Source: Syntrophaceticus sp050949745
Lineage (GTDB): Bacteria > Bacillota > DSM-12270 > Thermacetogeniales > Thermacetogeniaceae
DNA length: 64,000 bases
Assembly: GCA_050949745.1 (NCBI GenBank)
Contig: JBMNGF010000012.1
Location: 62,001-126,000 of the forward strand
Direction: 5' to 3'
The notes beneath the pieces were generated by a model. It was not told the DNA's origin, ran no database searches, and saw only the letters and a program-made list of their open reading frames with translations. A program made the translations under genes and the position numbers. Of the stretch, positions 26,300 through 34,824 are shown piece by piece; within the stretch, counting starts at the first letter, position 1, and the number at the start of each line of letters is the position of its first letter.

Positions 26300-27175
26300 G
26301 TGCTGTGGAATAGAAAAGGCAAGAAAAAAACAAAACAAAAAAAAGGAATGTTCCACGTGGAACAATTTTCACAAAAGGGTAATAATCAAGGTGTAAAAAC
26401 CCTTCCTTCTGTGACACGCATAATTGCTATAGCCAACCAAAAAGGTGGGGTAGCAAAGACAACCACTGCAGTCAATCTAAGTGCTTGTCTGGCAGCATGG
26501 GATAGAAAAGTTTTACTGGTAGATATTGACCCACAGGGTAATGCGACCAGTGGTCTAGGTGTTGATCGGGATAATCTGACTTCCTCAATCTATGATCTCT
26601 TGTTGGGTGAGAGAGAGATAGAGGGGGTAATTGTTGATACAGGAATTGAAAATCTAGATCTGGTTCCCGCCAATATCAGTCTAGCTGGAGCGGAGATTGA
26701 AATGGTGGGTATGGAAAAAAGGGAGACTAAATTACGTGATTGTTTAATGCCGATTAAAGATCGCTACCATTATATTTTTATTGATTGCCCTCCCTCCCTG
26801 GGATTGCTTACTATTAATGCTCTCACTACCGCCAGCAGTGTTCTGATTCCTATCCAATGTGAGTATTATGCCCTGGAGGGGGTTGGACAGTTGCTGCAAA
26901 CAATCAATTTGGTGCAGCAGCGGCTCAATCCCCATTTGTTTTTAGAAGGAGTGTTGTTAACCATGTTTGATGCCCGCACAAATTTGGCCATCCAGGTGGT
27001 AGATGAAGTAAAAAATTATTTTGGCGACAAAGTATTTAGCACCGTTATTCCCAGGAATGTGCGGCTCAGTGAAGCGCCAAGTCATGGAAAACCGGTAATC
27101 ACCTATGATCCCCGCTCTAAAGGCGCCATTTTATATAAAGAATTAGCACAGGAAGTGATGGAAGATGAAGAATAG
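26300..27175 (+). CDS. parA: Chromosome-partitioning ATPase ParA (Soj)
   Basis: A 291-residue deviant-Walker ATPase that, with ParB, drives origin segregation and modulates DnaA. Deviant Walker A NQKGGVAKTTTAVNLSA has Ala where Gly is usual; then LLVDIDPQGNATSGLG and the FIDCPPSLGLLTINAL block. I start at GTG 26300 because AGGAGG (26286-26291) is 8 bases upstream. This adds a Lys-rich N-terminal extension of about 38 residues that contains the parS site in its DNA. A shorter start at GTG 26411 would give the standard family N-terminus but lacks a ribosome site. Confidence 0.93.
   Translation: MLWNRKGKKKTKQKKGMFHVEQFSQKGNNQGVKTLPSVTRIIAIANQKGGVAKTTTAVNLSACLAAWDRKVLLVDIDPQGNATSGLGVDRDNLTSSIYDLLLGEREIEGVIVDTGIENLDLVPANISLAGAEIEMVGMEKRETKLRDCLMPIKDRYHYIFIDCPPSLGLLTINALTTASSVLIPIQCEYYALEGVGQLLQTINLVQQRLNPHLFLEGVLLTMFDARTNLAIQVVDEVKNYFGDKVFSTVIPRNVRLSEAPSHGKPVITYDPRSKGAILYKELAQEVMEDEE
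26349..26364. promoter_or_regulatory. parS centromere-like site
   Basis: Perfect 16-bp palindrome TGTTCCACGTGGAACA, one symmetric substitution from the Firmicute parS consensus TGTTTCACGTGAAACA. It lies inside the 5' end of parA, where ParB would load. Confidence 0.9.
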
Positions 27176-28016
27176 GGGGTTGGGGCGTGGCTTACGGGCA
27201 TTGATTCCCACAGAACCTGAGCATCCAGGGGAGGGTGCAGAAATCGTAGAATTGCCCCTTGATAAGATTAAACCTGGTGAGTTTCAGGCGCGGCAAGATT
27301 TTGATCAAGAAGCGATGGATGAATTGGCATCTTCAATTAAAACCCATGGTGTTATGCAGCCTGTGGTTGTTCGCCCTCTGGGAGATGATCTATATGAGTT
27401 GATCATTGGGGAGCGCCGCTGGCGGGCTAGCCAAATGGCGGCTCTAAAAACTATTCCCTGTGTGATTCGGCAGGTGGATGACCAGGTCTCCAGTGAGATG
27501 ATGCTTGTGGAAAATATTCAGCGGGAAGATTTTAACCCTATGGAAGAGGCTTATGCTTACAAACGTTTAAAAGAGGAGTTTAAGCTAACACAGGAAGAGA
27601 TAGCTTCACGAGTGGGCAAAAGCCGCTCTTTTATCGCTAACAGTCTGCGGCTTACTCAGTTACCTGATATTATTCAGGATCTGCTTGTGCAGGGGCAACT
27701 CAGTGTTGGGCATGGAAAGGTACTGCTGGGTCTAGCTGATCGGCAGCAGCAGATGGATTTAGCTGAACAGATAGTTAAAAAAAACCTGACGGTTAGGGAA
27801 GCTGAGAAGGCAGCTCAGCGATTGATAGATCAGAAAAAAAAGCAGCCTAGGAAAAAAGAGCAAGATTTTGTTTTGGCTGATACAGAAGACCGTTTGCGCC
27901 AGCTGTTAGGGACAAAAGTAAAGATTAAAAAAGGGCGGCGTGGTGGTAAGATAGAGATCGATTTTTACAGCAGTGAGGAACTGGATCGATTATTGGAGTT
28001 TCTCTTCGATCATTAA
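27165..28016 (+). CDS. parB: Chromosome-partitioning protein ParB (Spo0J)
   Basis: A 283-residue CTP-dependent clamp that loads at parS. The ParB/Srx fold has IIGERRWRASQMAALKTIPC and MLVENIQREDFNPMEEA; the helix-turn-helix region is LTQEEIASRVGKSRSFIANS. The C-terminal domain for dimerisation has a Lys-rich stretch. Overlaps parA by 11 bp. Confidence 0.96.
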   Translation: MKNRGLGRGLRALIPTEPEHPGEGAEIVELPLDKIKPGEFQARQDFDQEAMDELASSIKTHGVMQPVVVRPLGDDLYELIIGERRWRASQMAALKTIPCVIRQVDDQVSSEMMLVENIQREDFNPMEEAYAYKRLKEEFKLTQEEIASRVGKSRSFIANSLRLTQLPDIIQDLLVQGQLSVGHGKVLLGLADRQQQMDLAEQIVKKNLTVREAEKAAQRLIDQKKKQPRKKEQDFVLADTEDRLRQLLGTKVKIKKGRRGGKIEIDFYSSEELDRLLEFLFDH

Positions 28017-28106
28017 ATTGGATTGTAGTATCTGAATGTACTGTTCTCTTCAAAGGGTTAGTGGTTGGCTAGCTAATGAGTGATATTCTACAAGGGGGAC
28101 TTTTGT

Positions 28107-28943
28107 TTGGCCTTTCGGGATAATACGACTAAGGGTTCGGAAAAAACAGAGGGCAACAATAAGCTTCCAAAACTAAATGGTAAGGACTGGCTTCGCTGCT
28201 CGATCAGTGTTTGGGATGATATTGCGAAAACAGCTGAGGAGCGCAGTATGAGACATCCTGCTATGTTTCCCACAGCCCTAACAGACCGCCTGATCAGGAT
28301 CTTTTATCGCAGACAACAGGGGTTGGTGCTTGATCCATTTCTTGGGAGTGGGAGCACGCTTTGCTCTGCATACCGCTATGGTATCCCTTCTGTTGGGTTT
28401 GAAATCACAGAAGAATACCTTGAACTGGCAAAGAAACGCTTTGATCAGATGGCTGGGGACGCCCTGTATTACCCGCGCCTGATCGCTGATGATGCCCGTA
28501 CTATGGAGAATTACTTAAATCCAGAGAGTGTGGGACTCTGTATTACCTCTCCCCCATATTGGAATATCCTGCGCCGGCGTCGGAGCGCAGATGGAAAAGC
28601 AGTTCGTTATTATGGTGAAGATAGTACGGATCTGGGAAATATCGATGACTATCAGGTATTTCTGGATTCTCTGGCTTCTGTTTTTAGGCAGGTTTACAGC
28701 TGTCTTGCCCCTGGTGCTTACTGTTTGGTGGTTGTCATGGATATAAGAAAGGGTCCCCGTTTTTATCCGCTGCATATGGATTTAACAGCAGTAATGGAGC
28801 AGTTGGGATTTTTGTTGGATGATATTATTGTGTGGGATAGAAGACAGGAATACAATAATTTGCGTCCCCTCGGTTACCCTTATGTTTTCCGTGTCAATAA
28901 GATTCATGAGTTTGTCATGATCTACCAGAAGCCAAAAGGGTAG
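28107..28943 (+). CDS. Orphan DNA methyltransferase (SPPY type)
   Basis: A 278-residue DNA adenine-N6 or cytosine-N4 methyltransferase. Seen: HPAMFPTALTDRLIRIFYRR, SAM motif DPFLGSGSTLCSA, then the catalytic motif TSPPYWNILR. Linear order is X-I-IV. SPPY is more often seen in N4-cytosine enzymes, but the base cannot be decided by eye. The start is TTG 28107, 8 bases after AAGGGGG; the frame is also open from 28080. No restriction endonuclease or specificity gene is next to it, so it is an orphan near the partition genes, which raises a role in replication or expression timing (inference). Confidence 0.88.
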   Translation: MAFRDNTTKGSEKTEGNNKLPKLNGKDWLRCSISVWDDIAKTAEERSMRHPAMFPTALTDRLIRIFYRRQQGLVLDPFLGSGSTLCSAYRYGIPSVGFEITEEYLELAKKRFDQMAGDALYYPRLIADDARTMENYLNPESVGLCITSPPYWNILRRRRSADGKAVRYYGEDSTDLGNIDDYQVFLDSLASVFRQVYSCLAPGAYCLVVVMDIRKGPRFYPLHMDLTAVMEQLGFLLDDIIVWDRRQEYNNLRPLGYPYVFRVNKIHEFVMIYQKPKG

Positions 28944-29250
28944 ATAATAACGTTTACAATCTTCTGCCAGTATAGTCCACCCTTATAATTTCAAAATGAA
29001 AGTTTTCTTTGAATATTAGATACTGATATTATATGTATTGTTTTGGAATAATTAACAAATATATTAAAACTCACATATTGGTGAATATTTCAGGAAAAAA
29101 TTATTATCTAATTGCCCTGCATAAAAGGTATTCTCGCCTGTGAGAAGAACTCCAATAGTCACTGGTGCGATATTTTCCGTATTTTAAGAGGATGTTAGAG
29201 AGTTTTGTGGAATTCATTAAGTTAAAATTAAAAAGAGGTTTGCGAAAATA
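28944..29250. other. Gap before the DUF4446 gene
   Basis: AT-rich; no open frame with a ribosome site, no obvious strong terminator or riboswitch. I see nothing definite in it. Confidence 0.5.
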
Positions 29251-29751
29251 ATGGATCTAATATTACTGTTTCAGGAAAATCAAGAATTAGTGATCACCTA
29301 TGGGATACTTATACTCCTTTGTCTGATTTTTATATTTTTAAGTATACGCCTATATTTTGTAGAGCGGCGCTTGAACCGTTTGCTGAAGGGTTCAAAGAGG
29401 GACAATCTAGAGGTGGTTCTGCAGGAGGCTGTGGAATCTAATCAGGATATAGAAAAGCATTTGGATAAATTGTATGTTCTCTGTGAAAAACTACAGAGAG
29501 CAGCTGCAGATTCTTTGCAGAATATTGGGCTCTGCAAGTTTAATGCCTTTCCAGATATGGGTGGGGATTTGAGTTTTGCCCTGGCTCTGCTCAATAACCA
29601 GGGCAGTGGTGTTGTCATCACCAGTCTCGCGGGACGTGATGACTGCCGCATTTATGCAAAAAACATTGTGCATGGAAAATCTCCTTATTTATTGAGTGAT
29701 GAAGAAAAAACTGCTATTATCAAGGCTCTGGAAAATAAAAATAAGAACTAA
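29251..29751 (+). CDS. DUF4446 membrane protein
   Basis: A 166-residue protein with one N-terminal membrane segment (TYGILILLCLIFIFLSIRLY), a coiled-coil middle and the conserved DUF4446 end (GLCKFNAFPDMGGDLSFALA, then GVVITSLAGRDDCRIYAK). The family is frequent near parAB in Firmicutes; function unknown. The C-terminal domain should be cytoplasmic. Confidence 0.85.
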   Translation: MDLILLFQENQELVITYGILILLCLIFIFLSIRLYFVERRLNRLLKGSKRDNLEVVLQEAVESNQDIEKHLDKLYVLCEKLQRAAADSLQNIGLCKFNAFPDMGGDLSFALALLNNQGSGVVITSLAGRDDCRIYAKNIVHGKSPYLLSDEEKTAIIKALENKNKN

Positions 29752-29830
29752 TTTCAACTGCCTCTTTAGCTCCCCGCATAATGTCAGATGTAATGCGTTA
29801 AAATAACAAAAACAATAAGGGGGAGACCAA

Positions 29831-30070
29831 ATGGCATATATCGCAGTCGAAGAGGGGCTAGGCAATGTACAAAAGGCCTTGAAAGAAGCTGGTTACCAGG
29901 TGGTAGGATTAGCTCCGGAAAATCTGGAGCGTGCTGGCGCTGTTGTGATCACCGGGGTAGACAACAATATGATGCAGCAGCAGGATATCAATACCAATGT
30001 CCCTGTGATCAATGCTTCTGGACAGAGCGCCCGGGAGATAGTGGAAGCTGTCCAAGAGCGCTTAATTTAA
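29831..30070 (+). CDS. UPF0180 (YkuS-type) small protein
   Basis: A 79-residue protein of the UPF0180/YkuS family: MAYIAVEEGLGNVQKALKEA, then VVITGVDNNMMQQQDINTNV, then VINASGQSAREIVEAV. Function unknown in Bacillus as well. A good AAGGGGGAG ribosome site precedes the ATG. It is followed by a strong bidirectional terminator. Confidence 0.85.
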   Translation: MAYIAVEEGLGNVQKALKEAGYQVVGLAPENLERAGAVVITGVDNNMMQQQDINTNVPVINASGQSAREIVEAVQERLI

Positions 30071-30092
30071 AATTAAAGTTTTTGATCTTAAA

Positions 30093-30137
30093 TCTGGCTG
30101 CAATCTAGCTGTCTGGTACAGTCAGATCGCAGCCAGA
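30093..30137. terminator. Bidirectional terminator between UPF0180 gene and yyaC
   Basis: Long inverted repeat TCTGGCTGC...GCAGCCAGA, extended inward by ATCT/AGAT pairing, lying exactly between two convergent genes. Confidence 0.75.
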
Positions 30138-30151
30138 ACTCATTTATATGC

Positions 30152-30802
30152 TCATTCACTCTGGACTTTATCCAGAGATAAGGTTTTAGAACCTGTCATC
30201 TCTCTATTGTTTTTGTCCATCATGTATCCGGTTATAATGGCTTGAGCGATGCAGTCAGCCATTTTCATCACCTGGCAGAGCCGTGTATTCTGCAGAACCA
30301 GGTATTCGAGATAACCCCCGATGTTGACCACACCGGAAAAAAAGATCTCTCCTACAGGTGGTAGGGTTTTATGCACACCGGTACCTGGCTGAAGGTGTCC
30401 CTTTCCTATATTGATCGATCCTATATTTTTAAGTTGACCCAAGCATGCATCTACAGCGATAATAAGTGGATAAGGGAAACTTTCCTTGATCATTTGTATC
30501 TTTTCCTTAAGGTTGACTGCGTGTACAGGTTGATCAAGTGTGCCGTAAACAGGGAGCATCCCTGGTGCCAATTCATTGATGCGTGTACCGACAAGGGGTC
30601 CCAGGCTGTCCCCTGTGGAGCGGTCCGTGCCGATGGCAAGGAGCACCGGTTGGCGGTAGCCCTGAGGGTCTAATTCTCCCAGTAGTGTCGCCAACAGCTC
30701 GGCAAGTCTTTGTACGGCGTGTTTGTCAGCGGCGAAAACACGCCGTTCCTGCCTTAGGGTGGACATAATTGGTATTTTATTAGGGTTTGGGTTTACAAAC
30801 AT
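30152..30802 (-). CDS. yyaC: Putative sporulation protein YyaC (GPR-like fold)
   Basis: A 216-residue protein of the YyaC family, related to the germination protease GPR. Seen: VLLAIGTDRSTGDSLGPLVG, VYGTLDQPVHAVNL, IIAVDACLGQLKNIGSINIG, PGTGVHKTLPPVGEIFFSG. Start ATG 30802 is chosen for the GGGAGGAG 7 bases upstream; the frame extends to 30838. It is the only clear gene on the right arm read against the fork. It is one of the few sporulation-linked genes in the window and supports a spore-forming lineage. Confidence 0.88.
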   Translation of the reverse strand: MFVNPNPNKIPIMSTLRQERRVFAADKHAVQRLAELLATLLGELDPQGYRQPVLLAIGTDRSTGDSLGPLVGTRINELAPGMLPVYGTLDQPVHAVNLKEKIQMIKESFPYPLIIAVDACLGQLKNIGSINIGKGHLQPGTGVHKTLPPVGEIFFSGVVNIGGYLEYLVLQNTRLCQVMKMADCIAQAIITGYMMDKNNREMTGSKTLSLDKVQSE

Positions 30803-30975
30803 GCTTTTCTCCTCCCATAGTGCTTGTTCATTTCTCATTTAAGTAATATTCTGTAATGGACAGGTTTATGCTATGCAAGTGGCAAAAATAAGTATAATGG
30901 ACTCTAAATATATATGTCCCATTGAAATGATTTTTAAACTGGCTCTCTCGAATAATCTGATGTGGAGGTTGTTTC

Positions 30976-32352
30976 ATGGAAAAACAAGAACTGCTGCGGC
31001 GGCTGCCTGCTGTTCATGAGTTGGTGGACTCCTGTGGGCTAACAGCTTGTCCCCCACAGCTTTTGACTGCGGCTGCACGAGATGTTTTGTCCTATTGGCG
31101 AACAGGCATTCTGGAAGAGGGGTTGGTGCCGCCAGATTTTGATATACTGGCTGCTGAAGTGGCTGCTGCGGCCGAAAAAATGATGAGGCAAAATTTACGC
31201 CCGGTGGTCAATGCTACAGGTGTAGTGCTGCATACCAATTTAGGGAGGGCGCCTTTGAGTGAAGTTGCCTGTCAGGCTGTGCTCGATGTAGCCAGAGGAT
31301 ACTCCAATTTAGAGATGGATCTGGACAGTGGAGAGCGGGGTGAGCGCTACAGCCATGTTGAGGAGCTTCTTTGTAGGCTGACCGGTGCTGAAGCTGCTCT
31401 TGTTGTCAACAATAATGCTGGGGCTGTTCTCCTCTCTTTGCACGCCCTGGCCAAAGGGAAAGAGGTTGTTGTTGCCAGGGGAGAACTGGTGGAGATCGGC
31501 GGTTCTTTTCGCATCCCTGAGATTATGGCACAGAGTGGTGCAGTTCTGCGGGAGGTAGGGACCACAAACAGAACCAACCCCCGGGACTATGAGCAGGCTA
31601 TCAGTCCAGATACAGCTCTTATTCTCAAGGTACATCCCAGCAACTTTCGTGTGCTGGGTTTCACTAGAGAGGTCAGGCGGCAAGAACTGGCAGCAATTGG
31701 CCAGAAATATCAGATTCCTGTTATGGATGATCTGGGCAGTGGTGTACTGGTCAACCTGCAGGACTACGGTATAGATCCTGAACCTACAGTTCAGGACACA
31801 TTGGCTGCCGGGATTGATTTGGTTACGATCAGTGGGGACAAACTGCTAGGTGGTCCTCAGTCTGGAATTATCCTTGGGCGTGCTGATTTGATACGACAGC
31901 TTAAAGATGATCAATTGCTGCGGGTATTGAGGGTAGATAAGATGACCTTGGCTGCCCTGGAAGCCACTTTAAGAGCCTATCTGCAAGAAGATACACACAA
32001 AAACATTCCGGTTTTGCGTATGCTCTCTCTAACTGATGCAGAGTTGGAGAAAAGGGCTGTTGCATTAAAAGAACTGTTGACAGAGGTATTAGAGGATAGA
32101 TGTGTTGTGGTTGTTAAATCAGGTATTTCTCGCGCAGGTGGCGGTTCACTTCCCTTAACTGATCTGAGGACAACACTTGTCGTTCTATACCCCAAGCAGA
32201 TCAGCCCTGCAGAACTGGCAGAGAGGCTACGAATGGATGAGACCCCAGTGGTTGCGCGCTTGCAGGATGATAGTGTGCTTATTGATCCCCGTACACTGCT
32301 GCCAGGGGATGAGGAGATTTTGAGTAAGGCCTTACAGAGGGCCATGGATTAA
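30976..32352 (+). CDS. selA: L-seryl-tRNA(Sec) selenium transferase
   Basis: A 458-residue PLP enzyme converting Ser-tRNA(Sec) to Sec-tRNA(Sec) with selenophosphate. N-terminal tRNA-binding domain; core with INATGVVLHTNLGRAPL-like sequence (VVNATGVVLHTNLGRAPLSE), NNNAGAVLLSL and the PLP lysine in SGDKLLGGPQSGIILG. It precedes selB by about 180 bp in the same direction. It is needed to decode the UGA codons in grdA and grdB. Confidence 0.98.
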   Translation: MEKQELLRRLPAVHELVDSCGLTACPPQLLTAAARDVLSYWRTGILEEGLVPPDFDILAAEVAAAAEKMMRQNLRPVVNATGVVLHTNLGRAPLSEVACQAVLDVARGYSNLEMDLDSGERGERYSHVEELLCRLTGAEAALVVNNNAGAVLLSLHALAKGKEVVVARGELVEIGGSFRIPEIMAQSGAVLREVGTTNRTNPRDYEQAISPDTALILKVHPSNFRVLGFTREVRRQELAAIGQKYQIPVMDDLGSGVLVNLQDYGIDPEPTVQDTLAAGIDLVTISGDKLLGGPQSGIILGRADLIRQLKDDQLLRVLRVDKMTLAALEATLRAYLQEDTHKNIPVLRMLSLTDAELEKRAVALKELLTEVLEDRCVVVVKSGISRAGGGSLPLTDLRTTLVVLYPKQISPAELAERLRMDETPVVARLQDDSVLIDPRTLLPGDEEILSKALQRAMD

Positions 32353-32531
32353 GTTGTTAACAGGCAGTCTTTAGCTGTTTGGGTAGAGTGAAGGCTTTGT
32401 TTATGATATATTGTTTCATATGTGGCTATATTTCGTTTGTTGCAAGGAGTTCCTAATTAGATCTAAACGGAAGCAGCGATCTGATCGCGAAAACCTTTTA
32501 GTGATCGGTCGTGATTAAGAGGGTGAATTCA

Positions 32532-34460
32532 GTGGATTTGTTTCTCATTATTGGAACTGCCGGGCATGTGGACCACGGAAAAACAGAGCTTGTAAAAGCC
32601 CTGTCCGGTATCAATACTGATCGCTTAAAGGAAGAGAAGGAGCGGGGAATCTCTATTGAACTGGGATTTGCAACATTGCAATTAAGCAGGGGTATTACCG
32701 CTGGGATTGTTGATGTGCCAGGACATGAACGATTCGTTAAAAATATGCTGGCCGGAGCAGGAGGCATTGATCTGGTAATCTTTGTGGTGGCAGCAGATGA
32801 AGGTGTGATGCCACAGACCAGAGAACACTTAGATATTATAGAACTGCTCCAGATTCAAAAAGCGGTCGTTGCTCTCACCAAGGTGGATCTGGTAGATGAT
32901 GAGGAATGGTTGATGCTGGTAGAGGATGATGTTCGGGAATTGCTTGCTCCTACTAGATTCTCTTCAGCACCTATTATCCCTACATCTGCAGTCACTGGGC
33001 AGGGAATTGATGAGCTGCGGGCGATCTTAGAAAAGATGGCACTGCAGGTCGAGCCTAAGCCCCAGGCTGGGGATGCCCGCTTGCCTGTGGACAGAGTTTT
33101 TACCATCACCGGGTTTGGAACAGTGGCCACTGGGACTCTTTTCAGCGGACAACTGCATATCGGGGATACACTGGAGATACAGCCTTCTGGCCTTACCGGT
33201 AGAGTGCGCTCACTTCAGGTACACAATAATAAAGTAGAAAAAGCACTTGCTGGACAAAGGGTAGCGGTTAATCTGACAGGTGTAGAGTTGGATCAACTGG
33301 CACGGGGGGATGTGTTGATCACTCCAGCTTCTTTTCCTGTGGTACGGCGGCTTACAGCCTCCCTGCATCTCTTGGAGAAGGCACCCCAACCTTTGAAAAA
33401 CTGGCAGCGTGTTCGCTTTCATTTGGGTACAAAAGAAGCTTTCTGCAGGGTGCGGCTACTTGATAGAGATGAACTAAGCCAGGGGAGTACTGCCCTTGTT
33501 CAGCTGGACCTGGAAGAGCCGATCATTGCTGCGGTACATGACCGCTTTGTGATCAGGCGCTATTCGCCGATAACTACCATCGGTGGAGGGGAGATCGTTG
33601 AGGTTGGTGGAAGGCGTTACAAGCGCTTCCGTGAGGATGTGATTGCAGGCTTGGAGCGTAAACTGACAGGCACTCCCAGCACCAGGGTTGCTGAAGAGTT
33701 GAGTTCTGCTAAAAAGCCTGTTGCTTTGAGTGAACTGGCAGGGAGAACCGGCTTCAGCGAGGAAGAGATGGGGCAGATCCTCAATGATTTAGAAGCAGCC
33801 GGAGAGATTCAAGTGGTTCTTTCCTCTGAAAAAGATTTATTTGTTGTTCCATCATCCTTACAGGATAAATGGACTGAGGAGTTAAGGGAAGCCTTAGAAA
33901 AATATCATCACCGGTATCCCCTGCGCAGCGGCTATCCCAAAGAGGAGTTGCGCACTCGCCTGTGGAAACATCTTACCCCACGCTTATATCAGGCGCTTCT
34001 GGATAGATGGGTAGAGCAGGGTGAGATCATTGTGGGCGGCCAGAATTTAGCCCTTCCCGAATATACGATCAAGCTTACAGAGGAGCAGCAGAGGCAGATT
34101 GAAGAAATGAAGAAGATAATGGCGGAAAAACCCTTCTCTCCTCCAAGTATAGAGGATATTCAGGATATTCTGGGAAAGGACCTGGACCTGCTGCAGTACT
34201 GTATCCAACAGGGACTGCTGGTCAAGGTGGGGGAGGATTTTTGCTTTTTACAGGATGCGGTAAACCAGGCATGGAATTTTTTAGAAAATCACCTCATCGA
34301 GCACGGAGAAGTGACGATAGGGCAGGCCCGGGATATCCTAGGTACATCCAGGCGCTTCTGTCTTCCTTTATTGGAATACTTTGATCGCTTGAGAAAAACC
34401 CGTCGAATTGGAGACAAAAGAGTACTTTTATCTGTTCCAGGAAAAAACACCTCAACATAA
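32532..34460 (+). CDS. selB: Selenocysteine-specific elongation factor
   Basis: A 642-residue GTPase that brings Sec-tRNA to UGA codons marked by a SECIS hairpin. G motifs: GTAGHVDHGKTELVKALSG, DVPGHERFVKNML, TKVDLVDD; EF-Tu-like domains II and III; then four winged-helix domains (for example LWKHLTPRLYQALLDRWVEQ) that bind SECIS RNA. The start is GTG 32532 after AGAGGGTG; the frame is open from 32511. No obvious truncation. Confidence 0.97.
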   Translation: MDLFLIIGTAGHVDHGKTELVKALSGINTDRLKEEKERGISIELGFATLQLSRGITAGIVDVPGHERFVKNMLAGAGGIDLVIFVVAADEGVMPQTREHLDIIELLQIQKAVVALTKVDLVDDEEWLMLVEDDVRELLAPTRFSSAPIIPTSAVTGQGIDELRAILEKMALQVEPKPQAGDARLPVDRVFTITGFGTVATGTLFSGQLHIGDTLEIQPSGLTGRVRSLQVHNNKVEKALAGQRVAVNLTGVELDQLARGDVLITPASFPVVRRLTASLHLLEKAPQPLKNWQRVRFHLGTKEAFCRVRLLDRDELSQGSTALVQLDLEEPIIAAVHDRFVIRRYSPITTIGGGEIVEVGGRRYKRFREDVIAGLERKLTGTPSTRVAEELSSAKKPVALSELAGRTGFSEEEMGQILNDLEAAGEIQVVLSSEKDLFVVPSSLQDKWTEELREALEKYHHRYPLRSGYPKEELRTRLWKHLTPRLYQALLDRWVEQGEIIVGGQNLALPEYTIKLTEEQQRQIEEMKKIMAEKPFSPPSIEDIQDILGKDLDLLQYCIQQGLLVKVGEDFCFLQDAVNQAWNFLENHLIEHGEVTIGQARDILGTSRRFCLPLLEYFDRLRKTRRIGDKRVLLSVPGKNTST

Positions 34461-34824
34461 AAAGGGATTCGTAGGCTATTTGACGAATAAAGCTTGAATA
34501 AAATTTTAGCTTTATGCTACCTTACTCCTGGAGGTAGCCCGAATGAATGGGGGGGGTTAGAAAGGGGGACGGTTGTTTAGGTGAAAATAAATGGCTAGTC
34601 AGATAGAAAGGTAAATATTTATCTGAAAATCGCCGTACAGACGTTGCTTTAGCTATGATAAGGTGTAACAGAGTTGGGGCATCAACTCTTGACGGAGTTG
34701 GAGTAAGACCGGCCTGCCTGTCGGCAGACAGGTTTAGCTGGCATCCTTCGATGATGCAGAGATCTCCTGCCTTCAGGTATGGAGAGTATGTCAAATTAAG
34801 AAGAGAGAGGAAAGTTGGAAGGAG
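34461..34824. other. Gap between selB and the ABC transporter
   Basis: Begins with a weak terminator-like hairpin (34487-34515, ATAAAGCT/AGCTTTAT). Further on are a G-rich stretch and two small inverted repeats (CCTGCCTGTC-GGCAGACAGG and CATCCTTCGATGATG). No protein-coding frame is convincing. It may hold a leader for livK, but I recognise no riboswitch class. Confidence 0.45.
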
